Origin: Skeletonema tropicum
Taxonomy: Eukaryota; Bacillariophyta; Thalassiosirophyceae; Thalassiosirales; Thalassiosiraceae
Assembly: GCA_037178625.1 (NCBI GenBank)
Contig: CM074136.1
Location: forward strand, 2,046,001-2,110,000
Length of the DNA stretch: 64,000 bases
Reading direction: 5' to 3'
In this document: piece after piece, positions 10,330 through 20,300 of the stretch
How the letters are laid out: each line of letters starts with the position of its first letter
How positions within the stretch are numbered: position 1 is the first letter of the stretch
Notes under the pieces: model-generated
Told to the model about the DNA's origin: nothing
Databases searched by the model: none
Seen by the model: only the letters and a program-made list of their open reading frames with translations
Translations under genes and position numbers: made by a program

Positions 10330-11373
10330 AAACGGCTGTCAGTACCGGTAGCACGGCTCAGATGCCAATTCAAGAGCAACATGGTTGGCAATTCCACTGT
10401 GTACCAGTCGCATTTCTTCGGCAAAAAGATGTTGTACACTTTAGACGTTTCCGTTGGTGTGCACGTGTGCCTGGAGACAGCGAACATTGATCCGAACTCT
10501 GGCCTGTACGTTGGAGCGATTGGGAAGGTGATTGACATCGTTTATGACGAGCAGCACTCCGTAGGACCAAACACAAATGGTGTTGAATCCCTCCCAAAGT
10601 ATATAGTCGTTGATTTCCCATACTTCAAACCGCGGCAAGGCATTGAACCCTGGGACAAAAAGAATCCAACGGTGAGTGAATGTAGAAATGTATTCTTGAA
10701 TTCGAAATATAGCATGGCACTGATCAATCATCCCTCTTTACACAAATTTGCAATCACTCCACTCCACCACTCCACTCAGCACGTGCCAATACCACCCTAC
10801 ACTCACATCTGCAACAAGGGATGCTGTACTGCCACGTTCATGCCCCTGCAAATTGCATTCGCAATCACAATACACCGCTGCCAGGGCATGGAGGCCGGGT
10901 TCGGCAAGGACGATCGATGGAATCGCATGGTGATAGATCCGTCAGATGAGCTCTGGGAGAGAAGCCAGTGCCTTGGGACAGGATACGTTGCTACCAGCAG
11001 GGGCAAAACACTTGGTTCCAAAAATGTTATGCACCCGACGGATAGTGCGATTTATTGGACAGGGCCGAGCGTGTCTGTAGAATGGTTACACAATTGCAAG
11101 ACGAACCAAGATGGCCAACTCTGCAAACTCTTCAAGAAGCGGGACAAATGGGTCAAGTACCTTGACGGCAAGGCAGAAGAAACCAAGACAAGATACAACA
11201 AGAGAAAGCTCGACAAAATGACGAAAACGACTTACCAAAAGGCAGTGAGTGGTACTTTAATAAAGAATAGAGAGGACCTGACGAACCGCATCACCGAAAT
11301 CATAACCAGCCCAAACAAAAAATGGAAAGAAACGAAGAAAGAATACCAATTGCCACGCGATTATTTTGCCTAG
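10330..11373 (+). CDS. Pif1-like helicase C-terminal fragment
   Basis: The coding frame is open from a CAG acceptor at 10327-10329; the first ATG is 10381. Residues after it read as the Pif1 pre-motif-V region (VGVHVCLETANIDPNSGLYV, then GAIGKVIDIVYD), followed by motif V-like FAITIHRCQGM and motif VI-like YVATSRG. A 105-bp phase-0 intron is likely between GTGAGT 10672 and a CAG ending near 10777: it separates the ...KKNPT and HVPIPP segments and removes residues foreign to the family. Walker A and B motifs are absent, so this is a fragment, possibly of a Helitron Rep-helicase. The last exon is Lys-rich and ends at 11371-11373. Confidence 0.7.
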   Translation, partial: KRLSVPVARLRCQFKSNMVGNSTVYQSHFFGKKMLYTLDVSVGVHVCLETANIDPNSGLYVGAIGKVIDIVYDEQHSVGPNTNGVESLPKYIVVDFPYFKPRQGIEPWDKKNPTVSECRNVFLNSKYSMALINHPSLHKFAITPLHHSTQHVPIPPYTHICNKGCCTATFMPLQIAFAITIHRCQGMEAGFGKDDRWNRMVIDPSDELWERSQCLGTGYVATSRGKTLGSKNVMHPTDSAIYWTGPSVSVEWLHNCKTNQDGQLCKLFKKRDKWVKYLDGKAEETKTRYNKRKLDKMTKTTYQKAVSGTLIKNREDLTNRITEIITSPNKKWKETKKEYQLPRDYFA

Positions 11374-11504
11374 TGGACGATACAATGCGATATTCACAAC
11401 TTGCATGGAAAATAAATTTGTCTTCAAGACAAATTTATTATCAATCGACATGACAAATTAACGACAATCAATAAAGGATTCAACAAAGGGAGAATATTTC
11501 TCGT
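10664..11504. repeat. direct duplication of 9482-10324
   Basis: The two blocks are near identical with a few substitutions and a 4-bp indel in the hairpin region. They share the intron, the helicase C-terminus, the hairpin and the sequence up to GAGAATATTTCTCGT. Only this downstream copy has the upstream helicase exon (10325-10663). Confidence 0.85.
11409..11441. terminator. hairpin after second helicase fragment
   Basis: This is the second copy of the hairpin at 10227-10259, with one change in the outer arm (TTATTA instead of TTATTTT). Confidence 0.45.
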
Positions 11505-11712
11505 GATGAAGAAACATGTCACCTATAATGACAATGTACCTGTATTTCTTTCTGCAAATGATGGTATCCTCGACAGATATAGCCAATCAATTTCTGTAAA
11601 AAGTGACTTTAAGCCAGGTACTTCTTGCTTTCTACGTAGGAACAAGTACAAATCCTACAGCGGTATGGTCTACAGAGCCTCTACGTGTCCACCAGGTAAA
11701 CTTTCTCACTAA
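11503..11712 (+). CDS. unknown short protein fragment, homologue of 3-269
   Basis: A 69-codon frame begins with ATG AAG AAA immediately after the duplicated helicase block. It shares the GTSCFL...RN.Y.SY.G..YR pattern with the fragment at the window start. DNA similarity extends beyond its stop to about 11865. The function is unknown. Its position suggests the C-terminal end of the helicase-carrying element. Confidence 0.35.
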   Translation: MMKKHVTYNDNVPVFLSANDGILDRYSQSISVKSDFKPGTSCFLRRNKYKSYSGMVYRASTCPPGKLSH

Positions 11713-11865
11713 ACAGCTACTATACTGATTCCTACCAAGATCCCTGTAGAAAAAAGTTTGGAAAAAAATGGAGAATTTGTGACCATAAGGGGTTGGGCAC
11801 CTCCCGGCCCCGTTATCGACACTTCACTGCGCTTGTTTCGACCCGGGGCCCCGAGGGCCGATTAT

Positions 11866-12574
11866 ACAATCATTGGAGGAACGGAAGTCTATCGAACTGA
11901 TGATCACATGCCAATGCCTCGTGGAATAAATTAGAAACTGAAGGCAGGCGAAATCCAGCTTGCCCGACAGGAAGAGAGTCTGCAGGACCTCGTTGAGAGG
12001 AAGATGTGCCAGAGCTGAAGAGATTGCTCGAATGGCTCAAGAGGAAGAGGAACGGAATGCTCGCCTTGCTCAGAGGATGAGAATTATCACCGAGAGGAAG
12101 TGGAAAGTGATAGAAAGATTCAAGAAGAGGATGATTTGATACTGAAGCAATTATTAGTCTTACTCTTACAGCTTCCGAGTCTTACTAACTGCGAAGATTG
12201 CAGCACTTTTAGCACTATCGTACAATTCATTATCAAATCATGAGAAAGAAGATTGATCGAATGATGCAATGCTCCACGCACAGCTATGATCCTTGCTCCC
12301 AGGCACAATGCGAAGAAAGGTTTTAGTAGCTTTTAACAGCTAGCAGCATTTAATGAGTATTGAGACAAATCTGCCGCCGACCCCATCGCCTGCATCTTGC
12401 AGGCATGGGGTCGGCTTTCGAAACTCAAAATCTAAGATACCTGTGACTTCCTAGGTTGCCACTCATTTCGCTGGCGTGCATGCTTCTATCTATCTGCTTT
12501 ATCTCTTCTCGACACTATGTACTCTCTAAATAGCACCGGTGCACGGTGCACAATAGTGCCGAATGTTCATACTA
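11866..12574. other. mosaic stretch with coiled-coil remnant and foldback arm
   Basis: This segment is absent from the duplicate near position 425. Around 12011-12110 an open piece reads Ala/Glu/Arg-rich heptads (AEEIARMAQEEEERNARLAQ) but is frame-broken. From about 12245 it enters the left arm of the foldback repeat family. Confidence 0.4.
12245..12535 (+). repeat. foldback repeat arm 1 with GC-rich hairpin
   Basis: The arm contains a hairpin in which CCGACCCCATCGCCTGC faces GCAGGCATGGGGTCGG (near 12375-12413), then CTGTGACTTCCT and CTGCTTTATCTCT. The inverse of the whole arm is at 14480-14770, and a third copy in direct orientation is at 15170-15470. Confidence 0.7.
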
Positions 12575-14379
12575 ATAATCGCCCTCCAAACTTACGCAGT
12601 GAAGTTTTGGGAGAGCCAAAGATACTGTGACTTAAGAGGTTGATGCACCTATGCATCTGCTTGAACTTCTCTTTTACTCGCACACGGTGCACCCTAGTTA
12701 GAATGCTGCACCATTTCCCTGATTCTTTCGAAAGGCACTCACAATAATCGCGAACGGGGAGGGACCCGTGAAGCGCCAAGAACAAAAACGAATACTCAAG
12801 AATCCAGGGTTGTTCACATTCGTTCCGTCCGCAATCCTTAAGTGTAGAACTCGGAAATTATTGCGGGACTCCATTTAGGTACTTAGGGGGGAGGCAACCT
12901 TCCAAAACTCTTGCTCCTTTCCATCACTGACCATCACTTTCATGTTCGTTCGATTTATAAGATCGCCACTCGCACCCAATGATACTCGCACTTTCGAGTT
13001 CAATCGTTCGTGGTTCATCGTTTGACTCAATCGAAAGCTACCATGTCCATGGCGCACGGCCGTCAGTCGACGAGGGATATTTTTTAAACGGTACAAATAG
13101 ACTAGTGGTACAGCCGTTAGGTCAGACGTTTTCTTATAATGAAGACAATAACTTCTCCAACTCACGCTTTTAAAGAAAACACATACATTTATGAGAAATC
13201 ATATCTTTTTGGCACGAGAAACATCACTTTTGTATGAGACGTACGTAGGAATTCAAAGTCTACGAGGTTTCTTCGTTTACAGAAAATGCGAAAAATGTGC
13301 CAGAAACCAGAGCACAAATTTTGGTGCGATGAACCGATCGATGTGAACCAATGAACCAAGCAAACATCGAGCTCATAAAAAGTTGAGGAGCATCCTGTCG
13401 AAGTGATTTTCATATTCTACTATTGATAACGATCCATCATAATCATTGGTGAGTTGTTTGCTTTCGTGGTAATTAGATAATGGTGTCTCTGGCTGCCGTT
13501 TATTAAAAACTAATCGCTTTTATCCTTTTTCATGGCGTAGGAATGTTGTAGCTGCTGCCGTCGATTTCTGGAGATGGATAACAGCTCCACTGACCAGAGC
13601 TTGATTTTCATAAATTCTACTGTTGATATCGATGCATCATCTTCATCGGTGAGTTTGGCTGCATCTGTGGTTATTATTAGTGCCTTTGACAGCCTGTTCC
13701 TGACTAATTCGTGACCTTTTTCTGTTTATGCGTAGTTGAGATTTCTGGCGATGAAAATAGGACCCCGACAACGGAGCTGAAAGAATTGGAACAGATGCCC
13801 ATGAAATGCGATTTTCAAACATATCTAATCTCGGTCATCATAAGGTATCGGCACTGGAGAATGTCCTAACTACTCCCGTTATCTTGGCGCCATTTTCACT
13901 TTTCCAAAAAAGCATTTGAGGTCCTTTGAGGAGGAACGAAGAGCAAGCATCAATGCGACTGAGAAGAAGATTGATGATGATCAGCGGTGACCTCTTTGGA
14001 TAAACCAGAAGACAGCAGAATAGTATTCTGATGATGCGATGAGTATCACGAAAAGCTTTCTAAGAAGCAGCAGTCAAATGAGGAAAATATGCTGGCAAAC
14101 TTTGAGAGATGATCCTATTGAGAAGGCTCGCCATGCCCGGGAGTGGGGGAACACATATCACCATAATCTGAATTTCTTGCGACCGCAGCAAGGCTTCCAG
14201 TGCTGATGTTGAGCGTGTCTTCAGTCAAGTTAAGGTTCATGTTGAAGACCCTCTAGAAACCCTTCTGAAGTTTATTGTTGAGGCTATCGGTGAGGAGGAC
14301 TTGATTGAGGAGACCCTAGAACCCGTCTGATGTGCCGTGTAAATGATTACGACTCTTAGATGAGCTAGTTCGAATCGCC
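12575..14379. repeat. 1,805-bp duplicated block, copy B
   Basis: This is the second copy of 426-2230. It lies between inverted foldback arms at 12245-12535 and 14480-14770, so copy B could have been carried as cargo between terminal inverted repeats. Confidence 0.9.
14190..14330 (+). pseudogene. hAT-type dimerisation-domain remnant, copy B
   Basis: Identical reading to 2041-2181, including the ERVFSQ motif and the TGA stop. It lacks any upstream intact transposase frame. Confidence 0.5.
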
Positions 14380-14479
14380 TAATCCCCCCCCTGTGAATAC
14401 GCCGATGGCGTCGAAAGACCGGCGCGTGCGGGGAGGGACCCGCGAGCGCCTAAAAAAAATATCTGGGAACTAGGGTGCA

Positions 14480-14840
14480 CCGTGTGCGAGTAAAAGAGGA
14501 GAGATAAAGCAGTACTCTAGAGGCGCATGCACGTAGCTGAGGCCGAACGATGAGCGGCAACCTCAGGAAGTCACAGGTATCTTGATTTTCGAACGCTGAC
14601 CCCATGCCTGCGAGAGGCAGGCGATGGGGTCAGCGGCAGATTCTTCTCACTACTCACTAAATATTGAGATATGTAATAAAATCCTTTTTTCTAGCATTGC
14701 CTAGCCGTATCATAGCTTATGCGTGCAGCATTACTACTTATTCGATCAAGCCAAACGAAAGGATGCAAAAAGAATCGCTGTAACATTTGTGTGACGATTC
14801 GAACTTACTTCAGGGGTAACAAAATGTAACAAAGACTAAC
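14480..14840 (-). repeat. foldback repeat arm 2 (inverted)
   Basis: The inverse of this stretch matches arm 1 and arm 3, including the hairpin in which TGACCCCATGCCTGC faces GCAGGCGATGGGGTCA. Beyond the hairpin, similarity to arm 3 continues through GTTACA-rich sequence (ATTTYGTTACCC), so arms 2 and 3 form one large inverted repeat around 14841-15094. Confidence 0.7.
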
Positions 14841-14844
14841 CCTA

Positions 14845-15035
14845 ACAAAATTCCTTCCCGCAATAATTAAGGATTTCTACACTTAAGGATTTCGCGCAAT
14901 TTTACCCAGATCATGCGGTTCGACAGATAGATTTCGATTTCAGCGCTTCATGGGTCCCTCCCCACTCCGCGAATATTGAGATGCCTTTGCAATGCATTTT
15001 GGGAATGGTGTGGCATTCTAACTAGCGAACGGACC
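14845..15035 (-). repeat. inverted diverged copy of 12700-12890
   Basis: CGCAATAATT, TTCTACACTTAAGGATT, GGGTCCCTCCCC and GGCATTCTAACTAG occur in the same order as in the inverse of 12700-12890. The spacer of the foldback thus contains a piece of the duplicated block. Confidence 0.55.
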
Positions 15036-15094
15036 TGTCGATTCATGTTGTCCGCGAACGGCTTATTTCGAACATTCGAATGAATTTTAAATTT

Positions 15095-15470
15095 ATCTAG
15101 TGTGTTACGTAATTGTTACATTTCGTTACCCGTAAATTCGAATCGTTACAAATGTTACATTCGTTTCGCGTCGCACAGTCATACTACCATACATAATCAA
15201 TTCGATTGATCGAATGAAGCACTGCTGCTCGATTAAGCAATAAAATTGCTAGCAATGCGAAAGAAAAGAAATAGCTTTTAATAGAAACATAAGTAGATTA
15301 TTGTATTGTAGTGAGACGAATCTGCCGCCGACCCCATCGCCTTCCTTTCGCAGGCATGGGGTCGGCGCTCGAAAACCGATGATGCCTGACTTCCTGTGGT
15401 TACCGCCTCTCTTTCAGCTGGCGTGCAGGCGCCTACACTGCATAATTATCTCTTCTCTCTTCTAGCACAA
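15095..15470 (+). repeat. foldback repeat arm 3
   Basis: Third member of the family. It carries CCGACCCCATCGCC facing GGCATGGGGTCGG near 15320-15365 and GTTACATTTCGTTACCCG upstream. It ends near the coding remnant interrupted by the first Gypsy element. Confidence 0.65.
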
Positions 15471-15665
15471 TTAGGGCTGTCTCGTTGGGGTGTTTAGGTA
15501 TTGATGTTAGCTTGGGTATTGATGTCATTGACCATAAAGTAAGGTTGTTGTCCATGTCGTATTCTTCGCATTTTGCTTCGTATTTTTTGTATTTCTCGTT
15601 CCCGGTTCCCGAATTGGCCAAAAATACAAGAAAGGATTTTACCCGATAGCTAATTGTTGAGCCTG
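15433..15665 (-). pseudogene. exon remnant of an unknown gene, cut by the first Gypsy insertion
   Basis: On the minus strand an open frame reads from the Gypsy boundary to a stop at 15433-15435; the part inside the LTR is foreign. Across the insertion, the flank at 24874-24895 continues the same frame back to a TTAG that could be a splice acceptor. The sequence contains a short internal duplication giving SIPKLTSIPK. The protein is not recognised. The evidence for a real exon is frame continuity over a short distance only. Confidence 0.3.
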
Positions 15666-15993
15666 CATAAGGACTCTCCACTGGTATTCTCACATACCAG
15701 TACATCATCCTTATCTGAGTCTCCGGATTCCAGACAGTGTCTCACTTTCTGGCTAGATTAGCCAGATCACTTCTAGATCAGCCGATCTGTCTCGGGATCA
15801 GCTTAGTCGTTTGCCGACCCGTAGATCATTCCCTGATCCGTCTCTAGAGATCAGCCAGTAGTCATCTTAGTCTGACTTCGTCAGCCAGAAGTCGACCACA
15901 CGACTGATCTTTGACTTCTTTCACTCGATAGACATCTCATAAAATAAGTCTTCCAGCTCTGCATCAATCTCTTGCTTGCATCCATTCCTTTTG
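15666..15993 (+). repeat. 5' LTR of Gypsy copy 1
   Basis: The LTR starts CATAAGG and ends CCTTTTG, short imperfect inverted ends that differ from the usual TG...CA. It contains several GATCAGCC/GATCAGC words and a TCTAGA-rich middle. Confidence 0.9.
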
Positions 15994-16003
15994 TGGTGCT
16001 CCC
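15994..16003 (+). other. primer-binding site of Gypsy copy 1
   Basis: TGGTGCTCCC abuts the LTR and is complementary to a tRNA 3' end reading GGGAGCACCA. The gag ATG begins at the next base. Confidence 0.75.
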
Positions 16004-16363
16004 ATGTTAGACAACAACTCTCCTCCTCATCCGCTCTACCAATCTTTTACTATCTACACCGATAATACGTCAGTCGCCGCCACTCGCTTCGATTCATCTA
16101 ATCAACCTTCGTCGTCAATTACTGCCGAAACGACTTCTTCAGCCCTCCGCGTTTTCTTAGCGCCCATTGGCAAGATCCTTCAAACTACCAAATCCTTGGT
16201 TTTTTCGGCTCTGATGGCACTCGCATCCAGTCCACCACTACCGCTGCGGACTCTCAAATCCTCCTACCTATTGACGAAACCACTCAACGTACCGCCGCCC
16301 AACGTCGCTCGGATGATATTAAGTGGGTCCAAGTCCAATGTCGTGTTCAATACACCGCAGTAG
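16004..16363 (+). CDS. Gypsy gag, N-terminal frame
   Basis: The frame starts at ATG directly after the primer-binding site. It is Ser/Thr/Pro-rich with no motif of its own. Around the T6 run at about 16200-16205 the sense reading passes to the next frame, where GSDGTRIQ and following residues lead into the main gag. One additional T would fuse both frames. Copy 2 has the same six T, so the break predates the duplication or is read through by frameshifting. Confidence 0.55.
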   Translation: MLDNNSPPHPLYQSFTIYTDNTSVAATRFDSSNQPSSSITAETTSSALRVFLAPIGKILQTTKSLVFSALMALASSPPLPLRTLKSSYLLTKPLNVPPPNVARMILSGSKSNVVFNTPQ

Positions 16364-16506
16364 ATCCGAACTGTACTCCGCCTGACACCCCTGTTTACGA
16401 CTATAGCTGCTTCATCGAACTCCCACAAGAGTCAAAAACTACTCTCAACTCCGCCGGTAATCCAGTCGACGTTACTACCTTTTGGGGGCCTGATGACCTT
16501 CGTACT

Positions 16507-17337
16507 ATGGCTCCTGCGGTGTTCAAGTCTACCATCCTAAGTGCTCCTCCTTCTCAGCGCTTTCCGTACGATCTCTTACCTCCAGTACCTCCCTCCACTG
16601 TCGCTCGTCATGACAATGGAGCTTCCTTCGACACTATTACCGACGATATCTTGACAGTCATGTTCTCAGCATCGCGTAATCACTTCATGGCGCAAGTGTG
16701 CCCTATCTTCTCCGGCCGTCCTGTTGATCAACTGCGCTCTATCAACCAACGCATTCCATCCTCTTCAGGTGGTCCCGACCTTGTCAAGCCTGTCCACCAG
16801 TATATGACCGAATTCTATGCTGGTATCGCCACCTGGGCTAATGAATCTGTCTTCCCACTTGATGTCCATAACGAATGTTTTCGTAACATGGACCCTGTTT
16901 TGAAGAAGCAGCTCGAAGCCGATAACTACAGCGCCCATCTTTGCCCTCAGTCCCTCTCCAACCCTATGCAAATGACTCTCCTTTCTGCGCTTCAGACAGC
17001 TGCTATGAAAGCTGAGCGTACAATCCAACGTACTGAGGAGCAAGTCAATCAGTTCCTTACCCGCCGGAATCTAGATGCCCCATCACATCATGCCGCTTCC
17101 CTCAGCAGTCAGGCCGAGCGCACTCTTGATAACTATCGTCCTCGCACAATCAAGACTCCTGAGTGTTGGCACCCTATTGTCAAGGTCAGCATCGCTATGG
17201 ACCCGACTGTCCTCTCTTCAACACACCTGGTGCGGATGATAAGGTTAAGCAAGGCAAGAAAGCATTCTTTAAGAAACTCAAGGAATCCAAGCGAGGTCGT
17301 CCTTCTCTTCGCGGTGGTCGTTCTTACAGGCATTTGA
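16507..17337 (+). CDS. Gypsy gag, capsid region
   Basis: The frame is open from about 16101 although its first ATG is 16507. It encodes a helical region (FYAGIATWANESVFPL and following) consistent with a capsid but too diverged to prove. At the 3' end ECWHP in this frame is followed, after a one-base step, by YCQGQHRYGPDC in the next frame. Together they would form a Cys/His cluster resembling a nucleocapsid zinc knuckle. The overlap with the protease frame begins near 17163. The break is the same in copy 2. Confidence 0.6.
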   Translation: MAPAVFKSTILSAPPSQRFPYDLLPPVPPSTVARHDNGASFDTITDDILTVMFSASRNHFMAQVCPIFSGRPVDQLRSINQRIPSSSGGPDLVKPVHQYMTEFYAGIATWANESVFPLDVHNECFRNMDPVLKKQLEADNYSAHLCPQSLSNPMQMTLLSALQTAAMKAERTIQRTEEQVNQFLTRRNLDAPSHHAASLSSQAERTLDNYRPRTIKTPECWHPIVKVSIAMDPTVLSSTHLVRMIRLSKARKHSLRNSRNPSEVVLLFAVVVLTGI

Positions 17338-20300
17338 GTGCCAGGCAGAAAGTTTCCTTTGCCCAGAATCTCACTGCTAGTGACTTAATGGAGATTCGTC
17401 AGTACCATTCCGCTGCCACGGCTGCTCCTCCATCGGCCCCATCTGTCAACGCTGCAACTGAGGACACAGTCACATACTCCCTCCTCCCTGTTATCTTCAA
17501 TAATTCTACCAAGCCTACGCTTCCTGTCTCCATCGATCCTGACTTGCCATGTTTGGCCATGAAGTTCGGCCCTACCTCCGACGCTGCTCACTCCGCTCTC
17601 ATCCGTGTTACTGTCGATAGTGGAGCAGGTTTATCCGCTGGACACATGGCCTTTTGGTTGAATATCTGTGAAGGCTACCCCAACATTGTCAATAAATTCT
17701 TCACGTGTCATGACGGTCAATATGTTCCTATCATCCTCGGTGGTGTCGTGAAGCAAGGTGATAAGACTGTCACCACTGAGCTTCCTGTTGGCGTTGAACT
17801 CAAGACCAACTACTTCGTCGGTGATCCTTCTGCTCCACAGCGTCTTCTGGTTCGCATTGCGCTTGGAAGGGATGTAACTGCCAATTGTATCATTGGTATT
17901 CCTCTTTTGAAGCCACTCGGTGGTTGCATTGACTTCAACGATAATGTCCTTCAGCTCCCTCGTCTTATTGGAACTACCATCTTCCCTTTGACGTACGAAC
18001 GTCCCAATGTGAATGTGCCTCCTATGCAAGCGGTTCTTGCTAACTCCAAGGTTGATCGCTCCAAGTATGGTGATGTCCTTCGCACCATCTCTCAACTCCG
18101 TGAAGCTTTCCTTCAGCCTCGAGACGACATCTGTCCTCATCACTCAACCGCTCTCCGCCGTCAAGGTGCGGCTCGGTCCACCGACGCGCAGCAACTTCGT
18201 TTTGCAGACCTTCCATCTGACGTCCCTCAGACTGAGACGGCTCCATCTGGGTCTAATCCATTCGTTAGTTCAGCTCATCAACTCATCGAATCAAATGGTG
18301 ATTCCACTCTTCAATCAGACAGTGACTCTGTCTTCGTGTCCGAAGTCGATGATGATTATTCTGCTGCTTCTAACCTCCTCGGCTTGAGCAATGCCGATAG
18401 AGAGGCTGGTCATCATAGGTGAGTGACGGACGCGTCAGACACAGCTCTCCTGACCACACGTGCCACGCAAAATCTTGCATAATAGGCAGCTTCTAATCTA
18501 AGCTCTTTTCATTCCATGTTATTCAACTGGTCTATTCTTACCTTCACGTCACTTATTCCACAGTCATAGGTTGCATAGCTCTCCGGCCAACAGCCGCATC
18601 CGTGGATTGGCTCTTCCTTCCTCAACCTCGTGTGAAGACGATAAGGTACCTATCCGCGTCGCTCCTAAGTTCAAAGGTTCAGCTGCAGCTAAAAGGCGAA
18701 AGCACCGTCCACCTCCTACAGATGACAACTTCGGATTTTCAGATCCAATCTCTGAATTCTATCAAGGTGTTTCTCTTGATCCAAACGGTGAGCTCATCCG
18801 CAAGCGCCTCCATCCAGTTCCTGTGCACGAACCTCATTCTACCTACGACGTCTCCTTCAATCCATCCATCCATCAGCCCCTGTTGGATGCTCTCGACCTT
18901 GACCATCTCACCAACGGGCAGCAGTCTCGCCTACTCGACCTTCTCAAGGAGTTCTGGTGCGTCTTCAATCCTGACGGCCGCGTTGTCCCCGTGCGTGACT
19001 ACACTTGCAGTATTGACACAGGTAATCACCCCGGTGTCTATGTCAAGAATCCTACCTACGGCCCTCATGAATCACCCATCATCGACAAGTCCATCGCTGC
19101 CCTGTTGAAAGTTGGTCAGGTCAGTCAAGTTTACGGCGGTTCATGGTTGTCCAAAGCCCTGCTCGCTCCCAAACCTCACCAAGAAAAAGTCACTCACATC
19201 GACAACTTTGTTTGGCGGTTCTGCGTTAGCTATGTTGCTCTTAATGCTGTCACCAAAGTCATTCGGTGGCCAATCCCCCGTTGTGATGATGCATCAGACC
19301 TCTACATCGGAAGTAGATTCTTTTGGCTTATGGATGCACCAAGCGGATTCCACCAACTTGAAGTGGACAAGAGCTCAAAACCCAAACTTGCTTTCGCTGG
19401 GACACAGGGAGACAAATACACCTACAATGTCATGCCCTTCGGTCCAGTCAACGGTCCTGCAATCTTTATCATGTTCATTCACGATATGAACAGCTCCTGG
19501 AAAGACTTAGCCAAGTCCAGAGGCATCCCCATCGGTCGCAACTGTAACACCCGGATTATCGTGGACGATATCCTCAGCTGGGCCTCTACCTTTGACATCG
19601 CGTTGAAGTACATGCGCTGCCAATTCATGCGTTGCCGCAACCAACGTTTGTCTTTGAGTCTCACCAAGAGCTTATTCTTCAACCCTCGTATCGAGTTTGT
19701 TGGCCAGGATCTTTGCGCCGACGGCAATCGCCCTGCACAATCTAAGCACAAGTTACTCCAGTCTTGGCCAACCTTCAGGATTGCTAGAGACATCGCTTCC
19801 TTCCTTGGCTTCATCAATTTTTACTCCAAGTACATTCCGTTCATGGAACAGCGTATTTCGCATCTACGTGCTCTCGCGAAGAAACTCCCCGATATGGACT
19901 CCAGCGTAAGCTCTCTTCTGCAAGACGTGCATCTCAAAGAACGCGACGACATCATCCAGGCTATCCTCTCCGATCCATGCCTTCAACGTTATGATCCTGA
20001 CTGGCGGACTTATTTGTCGACTGATTTCAGTGCTCAAGGTATGGGATATTGTTGCCTTCAACCTGATGCTTCTCATGAACCATCAATTGCATCAATGCGT
20101 CGAGAGATAGCTGGAGGACCATGTGAATTTTTGTGTGACGAATTTGCACTTCGCCTACGTCCCAATGCTTTTGCCTCCCGCTTGACTCGTGGACGAGAAG
20201 TCAACTTGCACTCTTATGTTGGTGAACTCCTTGCTGGTAAATGGGCTATTGGACACAATCGATACAGATGTTATGGCAACCAGTTTACTTGGATTACAGA

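Noticed and set aside
14790..15165. CRISPR-like or satellite array from repeated GTTAC words
   Set aside because: Spacing is irregular, there are no spacers of constant length, and the context is eukaryotic foldback repeats.
15433..15708. Whole 91-aa minus-strand frame as a gene
   Set aside because: Its N-terminal part lies in the Gypsy LTR; only the part left of the insertion can be original.
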